Notes under the pieces: generated by a model
Databases searched by the model: none
What the model saw: only the letters and a program-made list of their open reading frames with translations
Told to the model about the DNA's origin: nothing
Assembly (NCBI RefSeq): GCF_010211765.1
Contig: NZ_PDWO01000020.1
Coordinates: 1-49,478, forward strand
Length of the DNA: 49,478 nucleotides
Source: Pseudoxanthomonas kaohsiungensis
GTDB lineage: Bacteria; Pseudomonadota; Gammaproteobacteria; Xanthomonadales; Xanthomonadaceae
Reading direction: 5' to 3'
In this document: positions 16,133 to 28,251 of the stretch, piece by piece
Numbering within the stretch: position 1 is the first letter of the stretch
How the letters are laid out: every line of letters starts with the position of its first letter
Made by a program: the position numbers and the translations under genes

Positions 16133-16780
16133 ATGGAGACGGACACAGCAACGCTAGGTCTGGTCTGCACCGGAGCGCAGGCCCCGGTCGCCGCCCCTCC
16201 CCCGCGGGAGCACGCACCCGCGGTACGGGTGCTGTCGCTGGATGCGCATGGTCGCGCAATGGACTGGATCGGCTGGCAGGACGCGACCTGCCTCTACGCA
16301 CGCGACGCGGTCGCCTGGACTCTGGGCGACCCCTGCCTGCGCGTGCATGGCGGCATCTGCCGCATGACCGGCGAGCGCAGCATGATCGAGCTGCACCCGA
16401 TCGTCGCCACCCGCGGCCATGCCCATGCCCGCGCCCTGGATCCCACGCCGACCCTGTCCAATACCGCGCTGTTCGCCCGCGATGCGCACCTGTGCCTGTA
16501 CTGCGGCGGCCAGTTCAACCGCCCGCACCTGACCCGCGACCACGTCATGCCCCTGTCCAAGGGCGGCCGCGACGTCTGGGAGAACGTGGTCAGCGCCTGC
16601 TTCCACTGCAACTCGCGCAAGGGCGACCGCACCCCGCAGCAGGCGCACATGCCGTTGCTGGCCGTCCCCTACCGGCCCAGCTGGATCGAGCACCTGATCC
16701 TGTCCAACCGCAACATCCTGGCCGACCAGATGGCCTTCCTGAAGGCGCAGCTGCCCAAGCGGTCGAAGCTGTCGGCCTGA
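16133..16780 (+). CDS. HNH endonuclease
   Basis: The protein is 215 residues with a C-terminal HNH nuclease domain: CLYCGGQF (first Cys pair), [19 protein letters not shown] (His and Asn of the active site) and [13 protein letters not shown] (second Cys pair). The N-terminal 100 residues, with [19 protein letters not shown] and RDAVAWTLG, are the usual partner region in proteobacterial stand-alone HNH proteins. It is not linked to a restriction or phage module here and is a conserved chromosomal gene in related bacteria. Biological role unknown. Confidence 0.92.
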   Translation: METDTATLGLVCTGAQAPVAAPPPREHAPAVRVLSLDAHGRAMDWIGWQDATCLYARDAVAWTLGDPCLRVHGGICRMTGERSMIELHPIVATRGHAHARALDPTPTLSNTALFARDAHLCLYCGGQFNRPHLTRDHVMPLSKGGRDVWENVVSACFHCNSRKGDRTPQQAHMPLLAVPYRPSWIEHLILSNRNILADQMAFLKAQLPKRSKLSA

Positions 16781-16835
16781 ACCTCCCCGGCCCCTGAACG
16801 GGCTTGCTTGCCCCGTCACGCCCCCGGGGAGGAAA

Positions 16836-18782
16836 ATGGCGGCCCGTACCGTGCCGCACCCGATGAGCATCGATTCCGCCCGCTACCCACGCCTGTCGCG
16901 CATCGACACGCCTGCCGACCTGCGCCAGTTCGACGAGGCCGAGCTGCCCGCGATCGCCGAGGAGCTGCGCGCGTACCTGATCGAATCGGTCGGCCGCAGC
17001 GGCGGCCACTTCGGCGCCGGACTGGGCGTGGTCGAACTGACCGTGGCCTTGCACTGGCTCTACGACACCCCGGTCGACCAGCTGGTCTGGGACGTGGGCC
17101 ACCAGACCTACCCGCACAAGATCCTCACCGGCCGCCGCGACCGCATCCACACGGTCAAGCAGAAGGACGGCGTGGCGCCGTTCCCCAAACGCGAGGAAAG
17201 CGAGTACGACACCTTCGGCGTCGGCCATTCCTCGACCTCGATCTCGGCCGCCCTTGGCATGGCGATCGCGCTGCAGCGCGCCGGCGACCCGCGCAGGGTC
17301 GTGGCCGTGATCGGCGACGGCGCGATGACCGCGGGCATGGCCTACGAGGCGCTCAACCACGCCGGTGGCATGGACGACGAGCCGAACCTGCTGGTGATCC
17401 TCAACGACAACCGGATGTCGATCTCCGAGGCGGTCGGCGGGGTCACCAAGATGCTCGGCCGGCTCACCGGCAGCGCCACGCTCAACAAGCTGCGCGAAGG
17501 CGGCAAGAAGCTGCTGGGCGACAAGAACAAGCCGCCGGCGCGCTTCGTGCGCCGCTGGGAAGAGCACTGGAAGGGCATGTTCGTGCCGTCCACGCTGTTC
17601 GAGGAAATGGGCTTCCACTACACCGGCCCGATCGACGGCCACGACCTGCCGGCGCTGGTCAACGCGCTGAAGACGCTCAAGACCCTCAAGGGCCCGCAGC
17701 TGCTGCACGTGATCACCACCAAGGGCAAGGGCTACGAGCTGGCCGAGGGCGACCAGATCGGCTACCACGCCGTCGGTCCGTTCGACCCGGCCAAGGGCCT
17801 GGTTGCCAAGGCCGGCGCGAAGAAGCCGACCTATACCGACGTGTTCGGCGACTGGCTGTGCGACATGGCCGCGGTCGAGCCCCGCCTGATGGGCATCACC
17901 CCGGCCATGCGCGAAGGCTCCGGGCTGGTGCGCTTCAGCAGGGAATACCCGGAACGCTACTTCGACGTGGCCATCGCCGAGCAGCACGCGGTGACCCTGG
18001 CCGCCGGCATGGCCACCCAGGGCGCCAAGCCCGTCGTGGCGATCTACTCCACCTTCCTGCAGCGCGGTTACGACCAGCTGGTCCACGACGTGGCCACGCA
18101 GAAGCTGGACGTGCTGTTCGCCATCGACCGCGGCGGCGTGGTCGGCCCGGACGGTGCCACCCATGCCGGCAACCTGGACCTGAGCTTCCTGCGCTGCGTG
18201 CCGCACATGCTGGTGATGGCCCCGGCCGACGAGAACGAGTGCCGGCAGATGCTCAGCACCGGTTTCCACCACGAAGGTCCGGCCGCGGTGCGTTATCCCC
18301 GCGGCACCGGTCCGGGCGTGGCGGTCGACCCCGGCCTGGAGACCTTGCCCATCGGCAAGGCGCAGCTGCGCCGCAGCGGTTCGCGCATCGCCCTGCTCGC
18401 CTTCGGCGCGACCGTGCCGGCGGCCGAACAGGTCGGCGCCGAGCTCGGGCTGACCGTGGTCAACATGCGCTTCATCAAACCGCTGGACCGCGCGCTGGTC
18501 CTGGAGCTGGCGGCCAGCCACCAGGGTTTCGTCACCGTCGAGGACAACGTCGTCGCCGGTGGCGCCGGTTCGGCGGTGTCGGAACTGCTCAACGCCGAGC
18601 GCGTGCTGTTGCCGGTGCTGCACCTGGGCCTGCCCGACGCCTTCCAGCACCACGCCAGCCGCGAGGACCTGCTGGCCGAGGCCGGCATCGATGCGGCCGG
18701 CATCCGCGCCGCGGTGCTCAGGCGCTGGCCGCAGCTGGCAACGACGGAAAGCGACCTGCCTCGCGCCGCCGGCGCCCTGTAG
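16836..18782 (+). CDS. dxs: 1-deoxy-D-xylulose-5-phosphate synthase
   Basis: It joins pyruvate and glyceraldehyde 3-phosphate in the first step of the MEP isoprenoid pathway, using thiamine diphosphate. It is 648 residues. [33 protein letters not shown] and the ThDP-binding [18 protein letters not shown] lie in the N-terminal domain. A central transketolase domain ([15 protein letters not shown]) and a C-terminal domain follow. gggagg precedes the ATG at 16836 by only 3-4 bases. ATG 16863 ([11 protein letters not shown]) matches where most homologues begin and is an alternative start. Confidence 0.96.
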   Translation: MAARTVPHPMSIDSARYPRLSRIDTPADLRQFDEAELPAIAEELRAYLIESVGRSGGHFGAGLGVVELTVALHWLYDTPVDQLVWDVGHQTYPHKILTGRRDRIHTVKQKDGVAPFPKREESEYDTFGVGHSSTSISAALGMAIALQRAGDPRRVVAVIGDGAMTAGMAYEALNHAGGMDDEPNLLVILNDNRMSISEAVGGVTKMLGRLTGSATLNKLREGGKKLLGDKNKPPARFVRRWEEHWKGMFVPSTLFEEMGFHYTGPIDGHDLPALVNALKTLKTLKGPQLLHVITTKGKGYELAEGDQIGYHAVGPFDPAKGLVAKAGAKKPTYTDVFGDWLCDMAAVEPRLMGITPAMREGSGLVRFSREYPERYFDVAIAEQHAVTLAAGMATQGAKPVVAIYSTFLQRGYDQLVHDVATQKLDVLFAIDRGGVVGPDGATHAGNLDLSFLRCVPHMLVMAPADENECRQMLSTGFHHEGPAAVRYPRGTGPGVAVDPGLETLPIGKAQLRRSGSRIALLAFGATVPAAEQVGAELGLTVVNMRFIKPLDRALVLELAASHQGFVTVEDNVVAGGAGSAVSELLNAERVLLPVLHLGLPDAFQHHASREDLLAEAGIDAAGIRAAVLRRWPQLATTESDLPRAAGAL

Positions 18783-18840
18783 AGCCGGGCTCGCCCGGCG
18801 GCTGCGCCGAGCCGTCGAGTGCCTTGGCTGCCCGGGAAGG

Positions 18841-18865
18841 GCAGCGGGGCAAGCCTCGCTCTACG
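18841..18865. repeat. REP-like repeat copy
   Basis: gcagcggggcaagcctcgct and the next five bases match 24 of 25 positions of one arm of the large palindrome at 29551-29620. Both copies lie between convergent genes. Confidence 0.7.
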
Positions 18866-18901
18866 AAGAGCGCTCCGCGCTTGGTGCCGGGTTGGATCGC
18901 C

Positions 18902-20098
18902 CTACAGGGATGACGGCGCGATCGCATCCGCCGCCTCTTCGATCCCATCCTCGTAGCCGTACTCGTCCGGCGCCTGGACGCGGTAGCCGCGTTGCCGCAG
19001 CTCGGCAAGGTACCCGCCATCGCCACGGAGCAGTTCATCGATCGACAGCGTGGCGAAGGACACCGGATGGGCGGCCACCGCCTTGTCGACGGCGCTCATC
19101 CAGCTGTCGCGCACGCGAACATCGATGTCGACCAGCCCGCGCTTGCGTGCGGTCTCGGTCTGGGTCCACGCCGACAGGCAGGCCAGCAGCTGGTTGCGTC
19201 CGCTGGGCATGGTCCGCAGCGCGTCCAGGTCGCCCACCGCCCAGGCGTTGGCGCGCGCCATGATCTGCGGCAGGTCGCGCTCGATGATGTCCAGGGTGCC
19301 GTTGAAGCAGGCCAGGTCTTGGGGCTTGAGCTCTTCCTTGCGGAAATCCGCGATCGCCTGGCGCGGGTCGTCGATCTTCAGCGCGAGCAAGGTGGAGGTG
19401 CGCTCCAGGTCGCGCTCCTTGAGCGCCTTGTCGATCACCGGCCCGACCACCCCGCCCTCGCGCAAACCATTGCGCTCCAGCGCCGCCTTGTAGAGCTCGT
19501 AGACGGCGATCAGCGGGCGCTTCTTTTCCACGCCGCGATCGCGGCCAAGGTAACGCTGCTTGAGCACGCTCCAGCGCGCATAGATCTCCGGCGGCAGCAC
19601 CTGGTCCAGGGTCCGGCCGTCCGGGTTCTTCATCGCCTTCAAGGCCGATGGCGCCAGGGTCAGGACGCGGAAGAAGCCCATGTCCGCATTGATGGTCACC
19701 CCCGGTGAACCCAGTACCGCCCCGGCCTGCCCCAGCACATCGCGCGCCTCGTCCGCGTCCCAGCTCATCCCGCGCGGAAGCGGCGATTGGGTACCGAGGA
19801 TGTACAGGGTGTGGCCGCCGCGCGTGGCCCGCCACATGCCTGGCCCAGGCTGTACGCCGGTGACGACCACCGCTTCCATGTCCACGACCGGTGCCGCGTC
19901 CGTGCTCGCGGCGGGCGGCGACGGCTCCTGCGCCGGCGTGGCGCCCGTCGCGAACGCACCCCCCAGGACCAGAAGCACCACACCTGCCGCCATCCGTGCC
20001 GCCATGCCCGCGCTCCCAGACGCCAATGCCGGGCCGAGCATACGCGGGGCCGGCCAGCCACCGGCGGCCGGCGCAACGGTCGCGGCGGGCCTGTTCAT
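18902..20098 (-). CDS. TraB/GumN family protein
   Basis: It has about 398 residues. A disordered Ala/Pro start and a hydrophobic signal (MAAGVVLLVLGGAFATGA) suggest export to the periplasm. GMWRATRGGHTLYILGTQSPLPRGMSWD is the GumN/TraB start, and DEARDVLGQAGAVLGSPG, KKRPLIAVYELYKAALE and LLRGDGGYLAELRQRGYRV follow the family layout. TraB/GumN proteins resemble metalloproteases (Tiki-like), but the bacterial role is unclear. Start choices are 20098 or a later Met. The longer frame runs into tRNA-Pro. Confidence 0.82.
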   Translation of the reverse strand: MNRPAATVAPAAGGWPAPRMLGPALASGSAGMAARMAAGVVLLVLGGAFATGATPAQEPSPPAASTDAAPVVDMEAVVVTGVQPGPGMWRATRGGHTLYILGTQSPLPRGMSWDADEARDVLGQAGAVLGSPGVTINADMGFFRVLTLAPSALKAMKNPDGRTLDQVLPPEIYARWSVLKQRYLGRDRGVEKKRPLIAVYELYKAALERNGLREGGVVGPVIDKALKERDLERTSTLLALKIDDPRQAIADFRKEELKPQDLACFNGTLDIIERDLPQIMARANAWAVGDLDALRTMPSGRNQLLACLSAWTQTETARKRGLVDIDVRVRDSWMSAVDKAVAAHPVSFATLSIDELLRGDGGYLAELRQRGYRVQAPDEYGYEDGIEEAADAIAPSSL

Positions 20099-20126
20099 GA
20101 TTGGTTCCGCGGCCGGCGGCGCACAC

Positions 20127-20149
20127 GAAAAAGCCCGCGCAAGGCGGGC
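20127..20149 (-). terminator. intrinsic terminator of tRNA-Pro
   Basis: Minus strand: gcccgc, loop cttgc, gcgggc, then ttttt. It is placed about 18 bases after the tRNA 3' end. Confidence 0.85.
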
Positions 20150-20166
20150 CTGTTCGCAACACGTAT

Positions 20167-20243
20167 TGGTCGGGGTAGCCGGATTCGAACCGACGACCAC
20201 CAGTCCCCCAGACTGGTGCGCTACCAGGCTGCGCTATACCCCG
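20167..20243 (-). tRNA. tRNA-Pro (GGG)
   Basis: The 77-nt tRNA is read on the minus strand, with acceptor cggggta/taccccg, D arm gcgcagcctggtagcgc, anticodon stem ccagt/actgg with loop ctggggg (anticodon GGG), T arm cggttcgaatccgg and an encoded CCA. Confidence 0.97.
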
Positions 20244-20330
20244 AAGCAGCTTTCCGCCAGAGGCGGGCCGGCGATTATACCGGTTCGGCCGCGTCCGCGG
20301 CGAGGCCTCCGCGAACCCGCCGGCGATGGA

Positions 20331-20687
20331 TCAACGCCGCAGCAGCTGCAGCACTTCCTCCAGCTCCATGCGCACCTGGCGCACGATCTGGCTGCTCAAT
20401 GCCGACTCCTGCTTCGCGCCCTCGCCCTCCAGGCGCAGCCGCGCGCCGCCGATGGTGTAGCCCTGTTCGTACAGCAGGCCGCGGATCTGGCGCACCATCA
20501 GCACGTCGTGGCGCTGGTAGTAGCGGCGGTTGCCGCGGCGCTTGACCGGACTGAGGCTCGGGAACTCCGTCTCCCAGTAGCGCAGCACGTGCGGCTTGAC
20601 GTCGCACAGCTCGCTGACCTCGCCGATGGTGAAGTAGCGCTTGGCCGGGATCGGCGGAAGCTCGCGGTTGCTGCCCGGATCAAGCAT
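20331..20687 (-). CDS. MerR-family transcriptional regulator
   Basis: This 118-residue regulator has the N-terminal winged helix [20 protein letters not shown] followed by WETEF and [16 protein letters not shown], the MerR DNA-binding domain. A short coiled helix ([22 protein letters not shown]) acts as dimer arm. There is no metal- or drug-binding C-terminal domain. Genes of this type directly follow ihfA in many gamma-proteobacteria, and here they overlap by 8 bases. Targets unknown. Confidence 0.92.
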   Translation of the reverse strand: MLDPGSNRELPPIPAKRYFTIGEVSELCDVKPHVLRYWETEFPSLSPVKRRGNRRYYQRHDVLMVRQIRGLLYEQGYTIGGARLRLEGEGAKQESALSSQIVRQVRMELEEVLQLLRR

Positions 20688-20985
20688 GCGGCTCGGCTCC
20701 CGCGTAGGCTTCCACCCGCTCCTTCAGCTTCTGGCCCGGGCGGAACGTGACCACGGTGCGGGCCGAGATCGGGATCTCCTCGCCGGTCTTCGGGTTGCGT
20801 CCCGGGCGCTGGTTCTTGCGGCGCAGGTCGAAATTGCCGAAACCCGACAGCTTCACCTGCCGGCCGCCCTGCAACGCCTCGCGCAGCACGTCGAAGAACG
20901 CGTCGACGAACTCCTTCGCCTCGCGCTTGTTCAGGCCGACTTCGTCGAACAGACGCTCGGCCATCTCCGCCTTGGTCAATGCCAT
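20680..20985 (-). CDS. ihfA: integration host factor alpha subunit
   Basis: IHF alpha (101 residues) bends DNA as a heterodimer with IHF beta. [60 protein letters not shown] (the DNA-intercalating arm with Pro) and [11 protein letters not shown] are all present. It is the promoter-distal part of the pheST operon, as in E. coli. Confidence 0.97.
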   Translation of the reverse strand: MALTKAEMAERLFDEVGLNKREAKEFVDAFFDVLREALQGGRQVKLSGFGNFDLRRKNQRPGRNPKTGEEIPISARTVVTFRPGQKLKERVEAYAGAEPHA

Positions 20986-21003
20986 TCCGGTCCTTCCCCT
21001 GTA

Positions 21004-23433
21004 TCAGCCGCGGATCCGCGCGCCGTGCGCGCTGCCCAGTTCGGCGACCACGCGAGCCACGACCGCATCCGCGTCCTGGTCGGTCAGAGTGCGCGTGTTG
21101 TCCTGCAAAATCAAGCCCATAGCCAGACTCTTGCAACCGGATTCAACGCCCGGCCCCTGGTAGCGGTCGAACAGCAGCAGGTCGCGCAGGACCGGCCCCG
21201 CGGCGCGGCGGACGCCTGCGGCCAGGTCGGACCAGGCCACGTCCAGGCCGACCACGAAGGCCAGGTCGCGGCGCACGGCCGGGAAGCGCGACAGCGCCTC
21301 GGCATGCGGCAAGGCCCGCGCCTCCAGGGGCTCGAGGTCCAGCTCGAAGGCGACCACGTCGACGTCCAGGCCCAGGGCCAGCTGCAGGCGCGGGTGCAGC
21401 TGGCCGATCCAGCCGAGGCGCACCGGTTCGCCTTCCGCGGCGCTGCGGTACACGTCCGCGCTGCGGCCGGGATGGCCGAACGGTTCGGCCGACGGACGGA
21501 ACTCCAGGACCGCACCCGAGGCGGCCGCCAGCGATTCGAGATCGCCCTTGAGGTCGTGGAAGTCGACCCGGCGCGACGCCTCGCCCCACTGTTCGGCGCG
21601 GGCGTCGCCACAGGCAACCGCCGCGAGCCGGCGGGTTTCCCGCGGCGCCGGATCGGGACCGCCCGGCGCACGCGACGACGGGTCGGCCGCAGCGAAGGTG
21701 CGACCGAGTTCGAACAGGCGCACGCGCCCGGCCTGCCGCGACACGTTGCGCGCCAGCGCGTCGACCAGGCCGGGCAGCAGCCGCGGACGCATCACCGCCA
21801 GCTCGGCGCTGAGCGGATTGGCCAGCGCCACGGTGCCGTCGGCACAGCCCCAGGTCCGCAGCAGGTCGGCCTCGACGAAGGCGAAGCTGATCGCCTCCAG
21901 GTAGTCGCGGGCGACCAGCTGGCGGCGGATATCGGCCTCGGCCAGGCGGGTTTCGCTCGGCACGACGATGCGCGCCGGCCCGCCGGGGAGGGTCGTCGGC
22001 AGCCGGTCGTAGCCGTGGATGCGCGCCAGTTCCTCGACCAGGTCCTCCTCGATCGCGATGTCGAAGCGGCGGCTGGGCGGGGTCACCTGCCAGCCATCGC
22101 CGCTCGCGGCGACCTGCATGCCCAGCGCACGCAGGATGCGTTCGATCTCGGCATCGGCGATCTCGATGCCGAGCACGCGCGCCACGCGCGCGCGGCGCAG
22201 GCCGATCGCGGCCGGCGCCGACAGGTGGCCAGGCAGGGTCGCCTCGGTCAGCGGACCGGGCACGCCGCCGGCGATGTCCAGGATCAGCCGCGTCGCATAC
22301 TCCACCGCAATGCGCGGCAGCTCCGGATCCACGCCACGCTCGAAGCGGTGGCCGGCGTCGGTATGCAGGCCGAGGCGGCGGCTGCGGCCGATGATCGCCG
22401 ACGGGACCCAGTGCGCGGCCTCGAGGAACACGTTGCGGGTGGCCTCGGTGACCTTGGTCGCCTCGCCGCCCATGATCCCGCCCAGCGCGACCGCACGCGC
22501 GGCGCGGCCGCCGTGGCTGTCGGCGACGACCAGGAAGTCGTCGTCCAGGGCCGCCTCGCGCCCGTCCAGCAGCCTGAGCTGCTCGCCCGCGCGCGCCGGG
22601 CGCACCACGACCGGGCCGGTCAGCGCGTCGCGGTCGAAGGCATGCATCGGCTGGCCCAGCTCCAGCATCACGTACTGGGTGACGTCGACCAGGAAACTGA
22701 TCGGGCGCACGCCGGCACGGCGCAGGCGCTCGGCCATCCACACCGGGGTCGGCGCGGTGGCGTCCACGTTCTCGACCACGCGGCCGGCGAAGCGCGGCAC
22801 GCGCCCGCCCGCTTCGAGCACGACGTCCATGGCGGCATCGCCCTGCGCCGGCACCGGCGCCATGTCCAGCGGTGCGACCTCGCTGGCCAGCGCGGCGGCC
22901 ACGTCATAGGCGATGCCACGCACGCTGAAGCAGTCGGCGCGGTTGGGGGTCAGCTTGATCTCGATGCTGGCGTCGGGCAGGCCGAGGTAGTCGGCCAGCG
23001 GCGCGCCCACCGGCGCATCGGACGGCAGCTCGAGCAGGCCGGAGGCGTCGGCGTCCAGGCCCAGCTCCCTGGCCGAGCAGAGCATGCCGTTGGATTCCAC
23101 CCCGCGCAGCCTGGCCGCCTTGATCGCGATGCCGCCCACGTTCGCACCGACGGTGGCCAGCGGCGCGACCAGGCCCGCCCGCGCGTTCGGCGCGCCGCAG
23201 ACGACCTGCAATGGCGCGTCGCCGCCGATGTCGACCTGGCAGACCAGCAGGCGGTCGGCTTCCGGGTGCTTCACCGCCTCGACGATGCGCGCCACCACCA
23301 CGCCGGCCAGCCCATCGCCCAGCGCGGTCACTTCCTCGACCTCGAGCCCGATCGCGGTGAGCGTGGCGGCCAGCCCGTCGCGGTTGGCCGAGGTGGGCAC
23401 GTGGCTGCGCAGCCAGTTCTCGGAGAATTTCAT
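21004..23433 (-). CDS. pheT: phenylalanyl-tRNA synthetase beta subunit
   Basis: The protein is 809 residues. Domains in order: the tRNA-binding OB fold (CGAPNARAGLVAPLATVGANV), B3/B4 editing, B5 (DNA-binding-like), the catalytic-like core, and a C-terminal ferredoxin-fold anticodon-binding domain (LDVAWSDLAAGVRRAAG). MKFSENWLRSHV is the normal start. It forms an alpha2-beta2 enzyme with PheS. Confidence 0.97.
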   Translation of the reverse strand: MKFSENWLRSHVPTSANRDGLAATLTAIGLEVEEVTALGDGLAGVVVARIVEAVKHPEADRLLVCQVDIGGDAPLQVVCGAPNARAGLVAPLATVGANVGGIAIKAARLRGVESNGMLCSARELGLDADASGLLELPSDAPVGAPLADYLGLPDASIEIKLTPNRADCFSVRGIAYDVAAALASEVAPLDMAPVPAQGDAAMDVVLEAGGRVPRFAGRVVENVDATAPTPVWMAERLRRAGVRPISFLVDVTQYVMLELGQPMHAFDRDALTGPVVVRPARAGEQLRLLDGREAALDDDFLVVADSHGGRAARAVALGGIMGGEATKVTEATRNVFLEAAHWVPSAIIGRSRRLGLHTDAGHRFERGVDPELPRIAVEYATRLILDIAGGVPGPLTEATLPGHLSAPAAIGLRRARVARVLGIEIADAEIERILRALGMQVAASGDGWQVTPPSRRFDIAIEEDLVEELARIHGYDRLPTTLPGGPARIVVPSETRLAEADIRRQLVARDYLEAISFAFVEADLLRTWGCADGTVALANPLSAELAVMRPRLLPGLVDALARNVSRQAGRVRLFELGRTFAAADPSSRAPGGPDPAPRETRRLAAVACGDARAEQWGEASRRVDFHDLKGDLESLAAASGAVLEFRPSAEPFGHPGRSADVYRSAAEGEPVRLGWIGQLHPRLQLALGLDVDVVAFELDLEPLEARALPHAEALSRFPAVRRDLAFVVGLDVAWSDLAAGVRRAAGPVLRDLLLFDRYQGPGVESGCKSLAMGLILQDNTRTLTDQDADAVVARVVAELGSAHGARIRG

Positions 23434-23499
23434 CTTGATCGCGTTCCGTGGGGCGGGCCTGGCCCGCCGTGAATGTCGAAGGGTCCGTCGTCGTAGCGG

Positions 23500-24979
<1,480 letters not shown>

Positions 24980-24992
24980 TGGTCAGTCCTCC

Positions 24993-25190
24993 TCAGAGAT
25001 ACGGCAGCATGCGGGTCAGGCGGCCGGCATCCTCGGCGCGGACGTGGTTCGTCTGCCGCAGGTTGCGCTTCCGCTTGGTCGCTTTCTTGGTGAGGATGTG
25101 GCTACGGTTGGCGTGGCCGGCCTTGAACTTGCCGGACGCGGTCTTGCGGAAACGCTTGGCCGCCGCCCGGTTGGTCTTGATCTTGGGCAT
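24993..25190 (-). CDS. rpmI: 50S ribosomal protein L35
   Basis: L35 (65 residues) begins [23 protein letters not shown] and contains [21 protein letters not shown]. aagga precedes the ATG. The longer frame to 25331 is an artefact. Confidence 0.98.
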   Translation of the reverse strand: MPKIKTNRAAAKRFRKTASGKFKAGHANRSHILTKKATKRKRNLRQTNHVRAEDAGRLTRMLPYL

Positions 25191-25662
25191 TGCTGTGTCC
25201 TTGATGGGAACTGTCACTGGCGCGGGCGGTGGCGTGCCGAGGCACTGACCACGCTTTCCATCCATGCCCACACCGGTCGGTAAGTCGTTGATTCCCAAGG
25301 GGAACACGACGGGTCCTAGGGTCGTTGCCAACCCTCTCCGGCGAACCGGAGCCGCGCATTATGCCGGCCGCCGGATTTCTTTGCAAATCAGGAGGTTCCG
25401 CGAGGAGCCGCCGGCGCAGGACGTCCCCGGAGCGCCAGGGGAAAGCGCGAGCGCCGGGCTCCCGTTTGCGCAAGCGCAGGCCTCAACGCCCTGACCGCCT
25501 CTGCCGGGTGCGGCGCGGACCAGGGCGACACGCCATCCCTGCTTGCACAGCCCGGGAACGCGCACCGTGGCGCGCCGGCCCCTGGCGACCTTGCAGGCGA
25601 ACTCCGAAACGGGAAGGGGCGCCCTCGGCGCCCCTTCTTCCACTGCCATGGCGCCGGCGCGG
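25191..25662 (-). other. 472-bp infC-rpmI intergenic leader
   Basis: No gene is supported in this stretch, which is longer than the usual spacing of these genes. It contains a perfect 11-bp inverted repeat (25613-25623 with 25627-25637) just after the infC stop, without a strong U-run. An internal promoter and an L20-responsive leader are expected here by analogy with E. coli, but I cannot point to them. Confidence 0.5.
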
Positions 25663-26184
25663 TTACTTCTTCTTGGGCGCGATCATCATGACCATCTGCC
25701 GCCCTTCCAGGCGCGGGCGGGATTCGATGACGATATCGTCGCCCAGGTCGGCTTCGATCCGCGCGGCCATCTGCCGGCCCAGCTCCTGGTGGCTCATCTC
25801 GCGGCCACGGAAGCGGATGTTGACCTTGACCTTGTCGCCCTCCTCCAGGAAGCGGCGCATGTTGCGCAGCTTGATCTGGTAGTCGCCCTCGTCCGTGACC
25901 GGACGGAACTTGAGCTCCTTGATCTCGACCTGCTTGGTCTTCTTCTTGGCCTCGTTGGCCTTCTTCTGCAGTTCGAACTTGAACTTGCCGAAGTCCATGA
26001 TCTTGCAGACCGGCGGATCGGCGTTGGGCTGGATCTCGACGAGGTCGAGCTCCTCGTCTTCGGCCATGCGCAGCGCTTCGTCGCGCGACAGCACGCCTAT
26101 CATTTCGCCGTCGGACCCGATCACGCGCACGCGCGGGACGCGGATTTCGCCGTTCTTCCGGTTTTGTTTCTCTGGGGTACTGAT
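25663..26184 (-). CDS. infC: translation initiation factor IF-3, AUC start
   Basis: This 173-residue factor separates ribosomal subunits and proofreads initiator tRNA. The N domain holds [20 protein letters not shown], the C domain [17 protein letters not shown]. No ATG gives the full N-terminus. The homologous reading ([20 protein letters not shown]) begins at an ATC codon (26184-26182) with ggag 8 bases upstream. Rare AUU/AUC/AUA-type starts are the known basis of IF-3 autoregulation, because IF-3 rejects non-standard starts. The ATG at 26130 would delete the conserved start of the N domain. Confidence 0.93.
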   Translation of the reverse strand: MSTPEKQNRKNGEIRVPRVRVIGSDGEMIGVLSRDEALRMAEDEELDLVEIQPNADPPVCKIMDFGKFKFELQKKANEAKKKTKQVEIKELKFRPVTDEGDYQIKLRNMRRFLEEGDKVKVNIRFRGREMSHQELGRQMAARIEADLGDDIVIESRPRLEGRQMVMMIAPKKK

Positions 26185-26247
26185 GTTTCGGTCTCCAGGG
26201 GTGGAATGTGGGGAGGCCGGCGGCGGCCGGCCACTCCCTGTCTGGTA

Positions 26248-28152
26248 TTACGCCAACTCTTGCGAACGCAGCGTCTCGGCGAACGCGGACACCGACATTG
26301 TGCCCAAATCTTCCCCGGAACGCGTACGCACCGCCACGGCGCCGTTCTCCTTCTCGCGGTCCCCGACCACCAGCAGGTACGGCACCCGCTGCAGCGTGTG
26401 CTCGCGGATCTTAAAGCCGATCTTCTCGTTGCGCAAATCGGCCTCGACCCGGAAGCCTTGATTCGCAAGGGTTTTCTGGACTTCTGCCACGTATTCAGCC
26501 TGGGCGTCGGTGATGTTGGCCACGACCGCCTGGACCGGGGCCAGCCAGGCCGGGAAGGAACCGGCGTGGTGCTCGATCAGGATCCCGATGAAGCGCTCCA
26601 TCGAACCGACGATGGCCCGGTGCAGCATGACCGGGTGCCGGCGCTGGCTGTTCTCGTCCACGTATTCGGCGCCGAGCCGGCCGGGCATCATGAAATCCAC
26701 CTGCATGGTGCCCAGCTGCCAGGTCCGGCCGATGGCGTCCTTGAGGTGGTACTCGATCTTGGGCCCGTAGAAGGCGCCCTCGCCCGGCAGCTCCTGCCAC
26801 TCCACGCCCGAGGCGCGCAGGGCCGAGCGCAGCGAATCCTCGGCCTTGTCCCAGGTCGCGTCGTCGCCCAGGCGCGAATCCGGGCGCAGGGCGATCTTGA
26901 TCTGGATCTCCTGGAAGCCGAAATCGGCGTAGACCTTCAGCGCCTGCTCGTGGAAGGCGCGGACCTCGGCCTCGACCTGGTCCGGGGTGCAGAAGATGTG
27001 GCCGTCGTCCTGGGTGAAGCCGCGCACGCGCAGGATGCCGTGCAGCGCGCCCGAGGGCTCGTTGCGGTGGCAGGCGCCGAACTCGCCGTAGCGGATCGGC
27101 AGGTCGCGGTAGCTGTGCAGGCCCTGGTTGAACACCTGGACGTGGCCCGGGCAGTTCATCGGCTTGATCGCGTAGGTGCGCTTCTCCGATTCGGTGAAGA
27201 ACATGTTGTCCTTGTAGTTGTCCCAGTGGCCGGACTTCTGCCACAGCGACACGTCCAGGATCTGCGGGCAACGCACCTCGCCGTAGCCGGTCTGGCGGTA
27301 CACGCGGCGCATGTACTGCTCCACCACCTGCCACACCGACCATCCCTTGGGATGCCAGAACACCAGGCCCGGCGCCTCCTCCTGCAGGTGGAACAGGTTC
27401 TGCTGCTTGCCGATGCGCCGGTGGTCGCGCTTCTCGGCCTCCTCGATCCGCTGGATGTAGGCCTTGAGCTGCTTCTCGTCGGCCCAGGCGGTGCCGTAGA
27501 TGCGCTGCAGCTGCTCGTTCTTCGCATCGCCGCGCCAGTAGGCGCCGGAGATGCGGGTCAGCTTGAACGCCTTGAGGAAGCGTGTGTTGGGCACGTGCGG
27601 GCCGCGGCACATGTCCACGTACTCCTGGTGGTAGTACAGGCCCATCGCGGTCACGTCCTCCGGCATGTCCTCGATCAGGCGCAGCTTGTAGTCTTCGCCG
27701 CGCGCCTTGAAGACGTCCACGACCTCGGCGCGCGGGGTCATCTTCTTGATGACGTCGTAATCCTGCGCGATCAGCTCGCGCATGCGCGCTTCGATGGCGG
27801 CCATGTCGTCGGGGGTGAACGGCCGCTCGGAATAGATGTCGTAATAGAAGCCCTCGGCGATCACCGGGCCGATGACCATCTTGACGTCCGGGTACAGCTG
27901 CTTGACCGCGTGGCCGACCAGATGGGCGCAGGAGTGGCGGATGATCTCCACGCCCTCCTCGTCCTTGGGCGTGATGATGCGCAGGGTGGCGTCGCGGTCG
28001 ATGAGGTCGCTGGCATCGACCAGGCGGCCGTCGACCTGCCCGGCGACGGTGGCCTTGGCCAGGCCGGCGCCGATCGACTGGGCGACCTGCATGACGGAGA
28101 CGGGGGCTTCGAACTCGCGGCGGCTGCCGTCGGGAAGGGTGATCGTGATCAT
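26248..28152 (-). CDS. thrS: threonyl-tRNA synthetase
   Basis: It is a 634-residue class II synthetase. The TGS domain begins [14 protein letters not shown], the N2 editing domain carries [20 protein letters not shown], and the catalytic core holds NCPGHVQVF (zinc ligand Cys) and the motif 2 region [12 protein letters not shown]-terminal anticodon-binding domain ends the protein. It is first in the operon with infC, rpmI, rplT and pheST. The ATG at 28152 matches homologues. Confidence 0.97.
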   Translation of the reverse strand: MITITLPDGSRREFEAPVSVMQVAQSIGAGLAKATVAGQVDGRLVDASDLIDRDATLRIITPKDEEGVEIIRHSCAHLVGHAVKQLYPDVKMVIGPVIAEGFYYDIYSERPFTPDDMAAIEARMRELIAQDYDVIKKMTPRAEVVDVFKARGEDYKLRLIEDMPEDVTAMGLYYHQEYVDMCRGPHVPNTRFLKAFKLTRISGAYWRGDAKNEQLQRIYGTAWADEKQLKAYIQRIEEAEKRDHRRIGKQQNLFHLQEEAPGLVFWHPKGWSVWQVVEQYMRRVYRQTGYGEVRCPQILDVSLWQKSGHWDNYKDNMFFTESEKRTYAIKPMNCPGHVQVFNQGLHSYRDLPIRYGEFGACHRNEPSGALHGILRVRGFTQDDGHIFCTPDQVEAEVRAFHEQALKVYADFGFQEIQIKIALRPDSRLGDDATWDKAEDSLRSALRASGVEWQELPGEGAFYGPKIEYHLKDAIGRTWQLGTMQVDFMMPGRLGAEYVDENSQRRHPVMLHRAIVGSMERFIGILIEHHAGSFPAWLAPVQAVVANITDAQAEYVAEVQKTLANQGFRVEADLRNEKIGFKIREHTLQRVPYLLVVGDREKENGAVAVRTRSGEDLGTMSVSAFAETLRSQELA

Positions 28153-28211
28153 GGGAGCGGGGAAAGTCTCTGTCGCGCCCGGCCGGAGCCGGCGCTGTTG
28201 CACTGGAAAGT

Positions 28212-28247
28212 CCGTCCATGGATGGCCGGGCTCTTGCCCATGGACGG
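28212..28247 (-). promoter_or_regulatory. inverted repeat in the thrS 5' leader
   Basis: ccgtccatgg (28212-28221) and ccatggacgg (28238-28247) are a perfect 10-bp inverted repeat with a 16-base loop, 60 bases before the thrS start. E. coli ThrRS represses its own mRNA through tRNA-like hairpins in this position. Whether this one is such an operator cannot be told from sequence. Confidence 0.5.
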
Positions 28248-28251
28248 GCAT

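Noticed and set aside
16590..18653. 687-aa frame antisense to dxs
   Set aside because: The His/Gly/Val-rich frame is a mirror of the clear dxs gene. There is no domain and no start signal.
20641..23472. 943-aa frame antisense to pheT
   Set aside because: It is a shadow of the pheT coding frame in GC-rich DNA.
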